13,707 nt of DNA from positions 1 to 13,707 of the forward strand of contig JAISDG010000049.1 in assembly GCA_031265015.1 (NCBI GenBank), given 5' to 3'. A program made the translations under genes and the position numbers. This document shows, one piece after another, positions 1-6,393 of the stretch. The DNA comes from Spirochaetaceae bacterium (GTDB taxonomy: Bacteria; Spirochaetota; Spirochaetia; Treponematales; Breznakiellaceae). The notes under the pieces were generated by a model. It saw only the letters and a program-made list of their open reading frames with translations. It was not told the DNA's origin and made no database searches. The first letter of the stretch is position 1. The number at the start of each line of letters is the position of its first letter.

Positions 1-16
1 TTTATCTCCCGTTTTC

Positions 17-45
17 TTGACAAATCCTTCCACCCCTTCTAAACT
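17..45 (+). promoter_or_regulatory. sigma70-type promoter of the ABC ATPase gene
   Basis: A perfect -35 TTGACA (17-22) is followed by a 17-bp spacer and TAAACT (40-45), which matches 4 of 6 bases of TATAAT. Transcription would start near 52, giving a leader of about 45 nt. A G-rich stretch (85-89) lies about 7 nt before the ATG at 97 and is the only ribosome-site candidate. The promoter suggests the gene is transcribed alone, since its downstream neighbour is convergent. Confidence 0.6.
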
Positions 46-96
46 TAATTACGTTCAGGTCCTGCAAAGTAAAAAGTTCCGGTATGGGGGTGCGGC

Positions 97-1185
97 ATGG
101 CAAAAGTGGAATTAAGGGACATCTGTAAAATCTATGACGGCGGCGTAAAAGCGGTTGAAGACGTCACCATCACGGTGGAAGACAAGGAATTCGTGGTGTT
201 TGTGGGTCCTTCGGGCTGCGGAAAATCCACAACCCTGCGGATGATCGCCGGGCTCGAGGATATTACCGGGGGCGAACTATTAATAGACGGGGAAAAGATG
301 AATGATGTTCCCCCCAAGGACCGGAACATTGCCATGGTTTTTCAAAATTATGCCCTGTATCCCCATATGTCGGTGTACGAAAACATGGCCTTTGGCCTGA
401 AGATTAAGAAAGTCCCCAAAGACGAAATTGACCGCCGGGTCCACGAGGCGGCAAAAATCCTGGACATCGGAAAATTTCTGGACCGCAAGCCCCGGGCCCT
501 TTCGGGAGGGCAGCGCCAGCGGGTGGCGGTGGGCAGGGCTATTGTCCGGCATCCCAAGGTATTTCTCTTTGACGAACCCCTTTCCAATCTGGATGCCAAG
601 CTCCGGGTTCAGATGAGGGCGGAACTGTCGGACCTTCATCTGCGGCTGAACGCCACCATGATTTACGTTACCCACGATCAGGTGGAAGCCATGACTATGG
701 CGGACAAAATTGTCGTTATGAAAGACGGCCGGGTCCAGCAGATAGGCAGTCCCCTCCATCTGTACAATCATCCGGCAAACAAATTTGTCGCCGGTTTTAT
801 CGGATCGCCCCCTATGAATTTCCTGACCCTTAAAATTGCCGGCCGGGATGGCATCGTCCTTACCAACGGCGCTTTTGAGGTCCGGCCTCCGGCTGACGGC
901 CGGGGGGAGGCGCTGAAAGCTTTTATAGACAAGGACGTCTATTTTGGCATCCGCCCGGAGGACCTGCATTATACCGAAAAGCCGGGGGAGAATATCATCC
1001 CCGCAAAAATCACCGTGATAGAACCCCTGGGGGCCGACATTCACCTGTGGCTTTCTGTGGGGAACCAGCCCATGGTGGCCCGTACCGGTCCCGATCATGC
1101 CTTTAAGGTGGGGGATACGGTCAATTTCCGGGCGGATATGAACAAGGCCCTGTTTTTTGACCGGGAAACGGAGCTTGCCCTTTAG
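97..1185 (+). CDS. ugpC: ABC importer ATP-binding protein, MalK/UgpC/MsmK type (CUT1 family)
   Basis: This is the ATP-hydrolysing subunit of a carbohydrate-type (CUT1) ABC importer, acting on the inner face of the cytoplasmic membrane. The 362 residues match the family's usual length. Visible motifs: Walker A G37-T45 (GPSGCGKST), Q-loop around Q83, signature LSGGQRQ at 135-141, Walker B with FLFDEP at 156-161, D-loop SNLDA, and H-loop His193 (YVTHDQ). After about residue 235 comes the C-terminal OB/TOBE regulatory region, with the family phrases IGSPPMN and FGIRPEDL. No binding-protein or permease gene is adjacent. It therefore probably serves permeases encoded elsewhere, as MsmK/MsmX-type shared ATPases do (inference). 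The substrate cannot be told from the sequence, and the symbol reflects the family rather than a proven glycerol-3-phosphate role. The next gene is convergent and 58 bp away, with no clear terminator between. Confidence 0.95.
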   Translation: MAKVELRDICKIYDGGVKAVEDVTITVEDKEFVVFVGPSGCGKSTTLRMIAGLEDITGGELLIDGEKMNDVPPKDRNIAMVFQNYALYPHMSVYENMAFGLKIKKVPKDEIDRRVHEAAKILDIGKFLDRKPRALSGGQRQRVAVGRAIVRHPKVFLFDEPLSNLDAKLRVQMRAELSDLHLRLNATMIYVTHDQVEAMTMADKIVVMKDGRVQQIGSPLHLYNHPANKFVAGFIGSPPMNFLTLKIAGRDGIVLTNGAFEVRPPADGRGEALKAFIDKDVYFGIRPEDLHYTEKPGENIIPAKITVIEPLGADIHLWLSVGNQPMVARTGPDHAFKVGDTVNFRADMNKALFFDRETELAL

Positions 1186-1243
1186 GCCGGTGCAGGGAAG
1201 AAGAGGAATTGGGCGGCGGCGAACAGGGCAAAGAAGGAACGGA

Positions 1244-2074
1244 TCAGGACCGGGGCCGCAGATAATAATTGATCCGGTAGTCGGCAATTTTGGCAAAGCC
1301 GATGCTGCGATACGCCCGGCGGGCGGGGGCGTTTGTTTTTTTAACAAAGAGCGAAAACTTTTGTTTCAGGGGGCGGTATTTCCGGATCAGCGCGGCGGTC
1401 ATGGCCCGGGCTATGCCAAGGTTCCTCAGCTCCGGAAGAACATACACCCCGCCGATCTGGAAACGGGTAAAAGACCGGGCGTTAATATTGATCTTCCCCG
1501 CTATTCTGCCTTCCAGTTCGGCAATCAGCATCGTCCCCTCTCCAACCAGGAGTTCCAGGCTTCTGCGGCATGCCGCGGGATTAAAGACCGCCCCTTCGGG
1601 GATCACTTCCTGCGCTTCATAGTCCTGCTGGAGGGGAAAAAGGCCGTTAATATCCGCCGCTTCGGGCCGGCGGATTACCAGCCCCGGCGGCCCGCCGTCG
1701 TCCCGGGGGGGGCCGTCAAAACTGTGCAGTTCATAATCGCAGATGGAGGATGCAAAAAACCCTTTTTTGTTCAGGCCGGTTTCCAGCAGATCCACATCCT
1801 CCGCCAGGCCCTGCATGGCGTGAAGGGGCGCGCCGCTCTGGATTAACGAAAAGAACGGCGGCAGGGAAACGCCCCCGATACATTCCGCGGCGGCGCTCCG
1901 AGGAAGATGAAACACCGGATACAGGGTACGGTGGCTGTACAGCAGCAGGGCCGGAAGCCGGCTTATCCACACATGATTCCCGGCGTTCTCGATAAACCGG
2001 GCCGCCGCTCCCGGACAGTACGGTTCCTGTTCTTTCAGGAAAGCCTCCGCCTGCGGCATGGCCCGCTTATGCAC
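1244..2074 (-). CDS. GNAT-family N-acetyltransferase
   Basis: This is a predicted cytoplasmic acetyl-CoA-dependent acetyltransferase of 276 residues. The GNAT fold is in the C-terminal half (about 132-272): strand LVIRRPEAAD, then the acetyl-CoA pyrophosphate-binding motif A with RNLGIA (217-222) after strand GGVYVLPEL, then NAPARRAYRSIGF (248-260), which is the typical motif B with the late Tyr/Phe. The first 130 residues are an additional domain I do not recognise, so the substrate is unknown. The start used is GTG at 2072-2074; an in-frame ATG at 2057-2059 is the main alternative, and neither has a strong ribosome site. The reading frame stays open for about 22 codons upstream but contains no better start. 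It follows trxB on the same strand after 55 bp, so the two are probably co-transcribed. A link to thiol metabolism is only a guess from position. Confidence 0.85.
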   Translation of the reverse strand: MHKRAMPQAEAFLKEQEPYCPGAAARFIENAGNHVWISRLPALLLYSHRTLYPVFHLPRSAAAECIGGVSLPPFFSLIQSGAPLHAMQGLAEDVDLLETGLNKKGFFASSICDYELHSFDGPPRDDGGPPGLVIRRPEAADINGLFPLQQDYEAQEVIPEGAVFNPAACRRSLELLVGEGTMLIAELEGRIAGKININARSFTRFQIGGVYVLPELRNLGIARAMTAALIRKYRPLKQKFSLFVKKTNAPARRAYRSIGFAKIADYRINYYLRPRS

Positions 2075-2129
2075 TTTTTTCCAGGCCTGTTTTACAAAAC
2101 CGTGGAAAGTCCACCGGTTTTTCAGTTTT

Positions 2130-3125
2130 TTAGTGATACCCTACGCCCCTCAGGCTGTCAATATAGGCCGCCGCGCCATGGGCCGCCACGGCTCCCTCAC
2201 CGGCCGCGACCACCACCTGACGGAAAGGACCGGAACGGACATCCCCGGCCGCAAAAAACCCTGGTACCGCCGTCTCCATATTCTGATTGGTGATCACCGA
2301 GCCCGTTTCATCAAAGTGAAGTCCCAAACCTTTAACCGGGGCGGTTTGGGGAATGGAACCGGCAAAGATAAACACCGCGTCCATGGGCTCTTCCCGGGAA
2401 CCGCCGGGGCCCTCCAGGACAACCGACATAACTCTGGTTTCTCCCCTGATTTCCAGCAGCCGGGTATTGAAGGATACGGTAATATGGGGATTTGCCAGGG
2501 TCCGTTCCGCCAGGGCCTTTTGGGCGCGGAACATGCTTTTACGGTGAATCAGGATCACCGTATCCGTCAGCCGGCTTAAGTACTGGGCTTCGTCACAGGC
2601 GGCGTCTCCCCCGCCCACTACCAGGATGCGGCGGCCCTTGAAAAAGGGCCCGTCGCAGGTGGCGCAGTACGAAACTCCCCGGCCGGAAAATTCCGCCTCC
2701 CCCGGTACGGCCAGCCTGCGGTGTTCCGCGCCGGTGGCAAGGATCACCGCGGGGACGCGGAGTACTTTACCGCCCTGTAAGACGGCGGTAAAGTACGGAG
2801 CGCTGGAACCCTCTTCAGCTGCTGAAGATCCCTCTTCAGCAGCTCTGGCAACCGAAACAGCCCCTTCCATAATAAACCGCGCCCCAAAGGCTTTTGCCTG
2901 TTTGTGCAGGTCCTCGCAAAAATCAAAACCGGACCGGGGGGGCGTATCGCCATGGCCCACATTGCCGGGATAGTTTTCCAGCACGTCAATATTCAGGGCC
3001 TGGCCCCCGGGGGCCATCTGTTCCAGCACCAAAGTCTTAAGGCTGGCCCTGGCTCCGTACTGGGCGGCGGTAAGTCCCGCGGGACCGGCCCCCAGGACAA
3101 GCAAATCTGCGTCGTAATCGAACAT
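2130..3125 (-). CDS. trxB: thioredoxin reductase (NADPH, FAD-dependent)
   Basis: The enzyme transfers electrons from NADPH through FAD and a redox-active disulfide to thioredoxin in the cytoplasm. The 331 residues show the full TrxB order: FAD-binding GAGPAGLTAAQYGAR (12-26), ATG motif (130-132), active-site CATC (154-157), NADPH-binding VVGGGDAACDEA (169-180), and the C-terminal FAD motif AAGDVRSGPFRQ. Compared with E. coli TrxB as remembered, there is an extra segment of about 15 residues at 95-109. It is made of AEEGSSA twice and is encoded by a DNA hairpin (separate entry). The start is ATG at 3123-3125. No Shine-Dalgarno sequence precedes it, but a -35/-10 pair ends 6 nt upstream, so the mRNA may be leaderless. 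It is divergent from the exported protein gene at 3164 (38-bp gap) and leads a probable two-gene unit with the acetyltransferase. Confidence 0.95.
   Translation of the reverse strand: MFDYDADLLVLGAGPAGLTAAQYGARASLKTLVLEQMAPGGQALNIDVLENYPGNVGHGDTPPRSGFDFCEDLHKQAKAFGARFIMEGAVSVARAAEEGSSAAEEGSSAPYFTAVLQGGKVLRVPAVILATGAEHRRLAVPGEAEFSGRGVSYCATCDGPFFKGRRILVVGGGDAACDEAQYLSRLTDTVILIHRKSMFRAQKALAERTLANPHITVSFNTRLLEIRGETRVMSVVLEGPGGSREEPMDAVFIFAGSIPQTAPVKGLGLHFDETGSVITNQNMETAVPGFFAAGDVRSGPFRQVVVAAGEGAVAAHGAAAYIDSLRGVGYH
2762..2796. repeat. perfect 13-bp inverted repeat inside trxB
   Basis: The left arm 2762-2774 (GTACTTTACCGCC) and right arm 2784-2796 (GGCGGTAAAGTAC) are perfect reverse complements around a 9-nt loop. 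It lies wholly inside trxB, encoding about YFTAVLQGGKV (residues 111-121). There is no T-run on either side, so it does not look like a terminator. Confidence 0.9.
2809..2844. repeat. tandem 21-bp-offset repeat and 12-bp hairpin encoding AEEGSSA twice in trxB
   Basis: The 11-mer CCCTCTTCAGC occurs at 2809-2819 and again at 2830-2840, exactly 21 bases (7 codons) apart. Overlapping it is a perfect 12-bp inverted repeat, arms 2817-2828 (AGCTGCTGAAGA) and 2833-2844 (TCTTCAGCAGCT), with a 4-nt loop TCCC. The repeat preserves the trxB frame and adds residues 96-109. It begins 20 bp from the neighbouring 13-bp hairpin. Confidence 0.9.
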
Positions 3126-3131
3126 ATATCT

Positions 3132-3160
3132 ATAGTAATCAAAACCTGTTATACTGTTAA
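3132..3160 (-). promoter_or_regulatory. putative trxB promoter, placing the start codon at about +1
   Basis: Read on the minus strand: -35 TTAACA (3160-3155, 5 of 6), 17-bp spacer, -10 TACTAT (3137-3132, 4 of 6), then 6 nt to the trxB ATG. The predicted start of transcription falls at or next to the start codon. The -35 box overlaps the last base of the -10 of the divergent gene (3147-3155), so the two promoters should interfere with each other. Confidence 0.4.
3147..3155 (+). promoter_or_regulatory. extended -10 promoter of the exported protein gene
   Basis: TGTTATACT is an extended -10 (TG-N-TATACT). The last base is 8 nt before the ATG at 3164. No -35 is recognisable, as is common for extended -10 promoters. 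No Shine-Dalgarno sequence exists between it and the ATG, so the mRNA would be leaderless or nearly so. Confidence 0.45.
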
Positions 3161-3163
3161 GTA

Positions 3164-4663
3164 ATGAAGAATATACGGTTACCCGGATTTGGCCTGTGTA
3201 TCGTTCTTGCTTTTTTTTCTCCGTCTCTTTCCGCCCAGGGGCGGATGGTCTTTCCTTCCCTGGATGCTGTTCCGGCGTCCCATCAATACGCCCGGCGTCT
3301 GGCCCTTAACGGCAGCGCCTACTGGCAGGATTTGGCGGAGGCGGCCCTGTGGGCGTCATCGGTTAACGCCGGCCCCGGAGCGGAGGAAAAAGCCGCGGCC
3401 TATATGGAGCGGATCAACAGCGCGGTCGCGGAACTTTCGGCCGCAACGGATCTTCCCGCGGATCCCAAAGAGCGGGGAGAATACGTTCTTGTTTTTCTTC
3501 ACCGGCGCTTTTTAAAATCCTATTCGGAATATCAGACCAGGGTAGACGAAATTTTTATTTCCGGCAGGTACAACTGCGTTTCTTCCGCGGTCCTGTACAT
3601 GGTACTGGGCCTTTCCGCGGGACTTGACATAAAGGGGATCATGACCAAAGATCACGCCTTCATAACCGTCAATACCGGCGCGGAAAGCATTGATGTGGAA
3701 ACCACCAATCTCTATGGTTTTGATCCCGGAAACCGCAAGGAATTTCACGATGCCTTTGGAAAGGCCACCGGTTTTGCCTATGTGCCTGCCAGAAACTACC
3801 GGGACCGGGTGGAGATTAACGGGATCGAACTGGTATCCCTGATCCTTTCCAACCGAATCGCCGTTTTGGAAAAGGGAAACCGTTATGCCGAAGCGGTTCC
3901 TCTGGCAATTAACAGGGCGGCGCTACTTTCCGCGGGGGAATCTTCCGGCAGCCAGAACAAGGCGGATTTTTTCGAGGACTCCCGGGGAGATACGATGAAC
4001 CGGATTTTTAATCTGGGCGCTTATCTTATCAAAACCGGCAGGGAAGACGATGCTCTGGCCTGGGCTGAGTACTCCGGCGGCCTGTTTCCCGATCCGCGCT
4101 GGCAGGACTTTATCAATACCGCGGTAAACAATAAACTGGTCAAGCTTATCCGTACCAAAAAAACCGCCCAGGCCCGCGCGGAACTAAGCGCCCTGAAACC
4201 CAGGCTCGGCGCGGATCATTACAATGCCCTGGATACGATGGTTCTTGAAGCGGAAGCCGCGGATATGGTTAACGGCATCAGGAACCCCGGGGATGCCGAA
4301 GCGGCTCTGGCTTTTCTTTCCCGGTCCTGGGAAAAGCTGCCCGCACAGGTTCGGGAAGAAATGCGTACTGCGGCGGTACTCAAAGAGGCGGAACGGATCG
4401 GACGGTCCAGAGACTGGACCGGCGGAATGACATGGCTTAACGCCGCCATGGAACAGTACGGAAAAAACAGCCGCTTTGAGTCGGCCCTCCGGACTTTCCG
4501 CCAGAACAGGGTCGGGCAGCTTCACAATGAATTTGCCGCCCTGTTTAACAAGGGAAATTATGCCGGCGCAAAAGCGTCCATAGAAAAAGCCCTGGCGGAA
4601 TTTTCGGAAGAACGCCAGCTGCTGCAGGACCTTAACCTGGTGAACAAGGCCCTGCAGCAATAG
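3164..4663 (+). CDS. exported transglutaminase-like protein with helical C-terminal region
   Basis: This is a 499-residue protein of unproven function. Residues 1-24 form a signal peptide (charged start, hydrophobic core, cleavage after SLSA), so it is probably periplasmic. The segment 133-182 looks like the transglutaminase/papain-like fold: Cys138 opening a helix (RYNCVSSAVLYMVLGL), His164 in KDHAFITV, and an acidic residue Asp177 or Glu179 (IDVETT). This gives the Cys-His-Asp order and spacing of that superfamily. Residues from about 225 to the end are mostly amphipathic helices suggestive of TPR-like repeats, but I cannot assign a clear TPR consensus. Activity could be peptidase or amide-exchange, or the domain may be non-catalytic. 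It sits 16 bp before dinB on the same strand, so the two are probably co-transcribed, an unexpected pairing. The start is fixed by the signal peptide and the promoter just upstream. Confidence 0.75.
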   Translation: MKNIRLPGFGLCIVLAFFSPSLSAQGRMVFPSLDAVPASHQYARRLALNGSAYWQDLAEAALWASSVNAGPGAEEKAAAYMERINSAVAELSAATDLPADPKERGEYVLVFLHRRFLKSYSEYQTRVDEIFISGRYNCVSSAVLYMVLGLSAGLDIKGIMTKDHAFITVNTGAESIDVETTNLYGFDPGNRKEFHDAFGKATGFAYVPARNYRDRVEINGIELVSLILSNRIAVLEKGNRYAEAVPLAINRAALLSAGESSGSQNKADFFEDSRGDTMNRIFNLGAYLIKTGREDDALAWAEYSGGLFPDPRWQDFINTAVNNKLVKLIRTKKTAQARAELSALKPRLGADHYNALDTMVLEAEAADMVNGIRNPGDAEAALAFLSRSWEKLPAQVREEMRTAAVLKEAERIGRSRDWTGGMTWLNAAMEQYGKNSRFESALRTFRQNRVGQLHNEFAALFNKGNYAGAKASIEKALAEFSEERQLLQDLNLVNKALQQ

Positions 4664-4679
4664 TACCCGGCAGGTTGTT

Positions 4680-5846
4680 ATGAGCTATTTTGTTCATGCG
4701 GATATGGATGCCTTTTATGCTTCCGTGGAACAGCTGGATCATCCCGAATACCGGGGCAAGCCTGTCATCGTAGGGGGCCTGCCCGGGGACAGGCGCAGCG
4801 TGGTGTCCACCGCCTCCTACGAAGCCCGCCGTTTCGGCGTCCATTCCGCTATGCCCCTGGTCCAGGCGGTAAAGCTCTGTCCCGGCGGAATCTTCCTGCG
4901 GGGCAGCATGGAGCGGTACCGTAAAAAATCCGCGGAAGTGATGGCGGTCTTTGCGGACTATTCCCCGGCCGTTCAGCAGCTTTCGGTGGACGAGGCCTTT
5001 CTGGACATTACCGGAACGGAAAAACTGTTCGGTCCCCCGGAAACGCTCGCAAAAAAACTGAAACAGGCGGTCCGGGAAAAAACGGGGCTCACCGTATCCA
5101 CGGGGCTTGCTTCCAACAAATATGTGGCAAAAATAGCTTCGGGCATGTCAAAACCGGACGGGCTGTTTATTGTTCCGCCGGGCGGGGAAGAGGACTTTAT
5201 GCTTACCCTGCCGGCGGACAAAATCTGGGGAGCCGGCGGAAAAACCCGGGAACTTTTTGCCAAACACGGTTTAAAAACCTGTGCCGATATTCACCGCCTT
5301 TCCAGGGGGATCCTGGTCTCGGTATTCGGGCAGGCCTTCGGCGAATTTCTGTACCGGGCAGTCCGGGGCGAAGGGGCGGAAGCTTTTGAGACGGAACGGG
5401 GAACCAAGTCCATGAGTACGGAACGGACCTTTCCCTATGATTTGTACGATGATTTTGAAATTGAAACCCAGCTCTTCGCCATGGCGTCGGAAATTTTTTT
5501 TCGTCTTCTCCAGGCCGGATACCAGAGCAGAACGGTATTTGTTAAAATCCGCTATGGCGAAGATTTTACCACCGCCGGCGGCCGCGAAACCTTTCAGCGT
5601 CCCATTGGCACCCTGAACGAGTTATACGACAAACTGCAGGGGCTTTTTCACAAGAAGTGCAGTCCGGGACGGGGCATACGGCTCCTGGGCGCGGGATTGG
5701 GTAATCTGGAAACAAAAACCCCTTTTCGTCAGGCGGACCTGTTTGACGGTACCAGCGAGAAGGAACGGAAGCTGGAAAAATCAATCCTGGAAATCAACAG
5801 TAAGTTTCCCGCCGCGGCGTTAAAACGGGGCCGGCTGATACAGTAA
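4680..5846 (+). CDS. dinB: DNA polymerase IV (Y-family translesion polymerase)
   Basis: This is an error-prone polymerase that copies past damaged bases. Its 388 residues are slightly longer than E. coli Pol IV. Visible: metal ligands Asp8 (HADMDAFYASVE), Asp104 and Glu105 (SVDEAF); Tyr13 at the steric-gate position; fingers motif STASYEARRFGV; end of palm GLASNKYVAKIASGMSKPDG; helix-hairpin-helix thumb region around 177-205 (KIWGAGGKT); then the little-finger domain. Near the C-terminus QADLF (351-355) fits the beta-clamp binding pentapeptide. Translation probably starts at ATG 4680, 16 bp after the upstream stop, with only a weak CAGG ribosome site. No LexA-type box was recognised upstream; expression probably depends on the upstream exported-protein gene's promoter. 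The 3' end is convergent with the EIIA gene, 7 bp away. Confidence 0.95.
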   Translation: MSYFVHADMDAFYASVEQLDHPEYRGKPVIVGGLPGDRRSVVSTASYEARRFGVHSAMPLVQAVKLCPGGIFLRGSMERYRKKSAEVMAVFADYSPAVQQLSVDEAFLDITGTEKLFGPPETLAKKLKQAVREKTGLTVSTGLASNKYVAKIASGMSKPDGLFIVPPGGEEDFMLTLPADKIWGAGGKTRELFAKHGLKTCADIHRLSRGILVSVFGQAFGEFLYRAVRGEGAEAFETERGTKSMSTERTFPYDLYDDFEIETQLFAMASEIFFRLLQAGYQSRTVFVKIRYGEDFTTAGGRETFQRPIGTLNELYDKLQGLFHKKCSPGRGIRLLGAGLGNLETKTPFRQADLFDGTSEKERKLEKSILEINSKFPAAALKRGRLIQ

Positions 5847-5853
5847 AGCCTGA

Positions 5854-6384
5854 TTATCCCCACGCCGCCTCGGCTCTTTCAACATAGGTCAGAATCTCCG
5901 CCGCCGGGGCGCGGCGTTTAAGCAGCGCCCGGAAACCTTCATCCTGGCAAAAAAAGGTGATGCGCTGAAGCAGGGCCAGGTGTATTTTTGCCGATGCGGA
6001 AATTATCAGGATAACCGCGGTAACGGGTTTGCCGTCCAGGGACTGCCAGTTAATCTCGTGTTCCGGAAAAGCCAGGGCGGCAAACTGTTTATCTCCGCTT
6101 TGGATAACGGGATTCCGCGGATGGGGCAGGGCAATGCCGTTCCCCATGGCGGTTGGCATCAGTTCTTCCCGTTCAAGCACCGCCTTGAGCAGGGCGTCTT
6201 TAAAAACCGCCGCCGGGACCTCCGGGGAATCCGCCGGAACGGCGTTGACCAGCCAGGTAAGAACTTCCCGGGGCTGCATTCCCGGTACATGATAATAAAT
6301 GCCGCCTTTTTTCAAAAACCGCGACAGGTTAATGTCCGCAGCCGGGAATGGAATTTCCGCCGATGGCCCCGTTTTTTGCAGCAT
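5854..6384 (-). CDS. PTS EIIA type-2 (PtsN/fructose-mannitol-like) protein
   Basis: A 176-residue cytoplasmic phosphoacceptor domain of the PTS EIIA type-2 family. The phosphorylated His is very probably His88 in GNGIALPHPR, the family signature. The second conserved His is His135 in AKIHLALLQR. About 60 residues precede the canonical core; the segment 19-45 (SRFLKKGG, then a helix) is a short N-terminal addition. There are no EIIB or EIIC domains nearby, so a regulatory PtsN-type role is more likely than sugar transport (inference). The ATG at 6382-6384 starts 9 bp after the stop of the 651-residue gene, with GCGGGC as the only ribosome-site candidate. That tight spacing argues for co-translation and a shared function. 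It ends 7 bp from the dinB stop, with no hairpin terminator seen. Confidence 0.9.
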   Translation of the reverse strand: MLQKTGPSAEIPFPAADINLSRFLKKGGIYYHVPGMQPREVLTWLVNAVPADSPEVPAAVFKDALLKAVLEREELMPTAMGNGIALPHPRNPVIQSGDKQFAALAFPEHEINWQSLDGKPVTAVILIISASAKIHLALLQRITFFCQDEGFRALLKRRAPAAEILTYVERAEAAWG

Positions 6385-6393
6385 AACGCCCGC

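Noticed and set aside
1186..1243. Terminator or small gene between the ABC ATPase and acetyltransferase genes
   Set aside because: No convincing stem-loop with T-run and no start-stop pair with coding character.
280..1347. 355-codon minus-strand open frame under the ABC ATPase gene
   Set aside because: The plus strand carries every ABC ATPase motif in order; the antisense product shows none.
4403..4421. 8-bp perfect inverted repeat (CGGTCCAG, 3-nt loop) in the exported protein gene
   Set aside because: Short, inside ordinary coding sequence and without T-run; a chance occurrence is likely in a window of this GC content.
5847..5853. Terminator between dinB and the EIIA gene
   Set aside because: The convergent genes are only 7 bp apart, and no stem with a T-run was seen on either strand at their ends.
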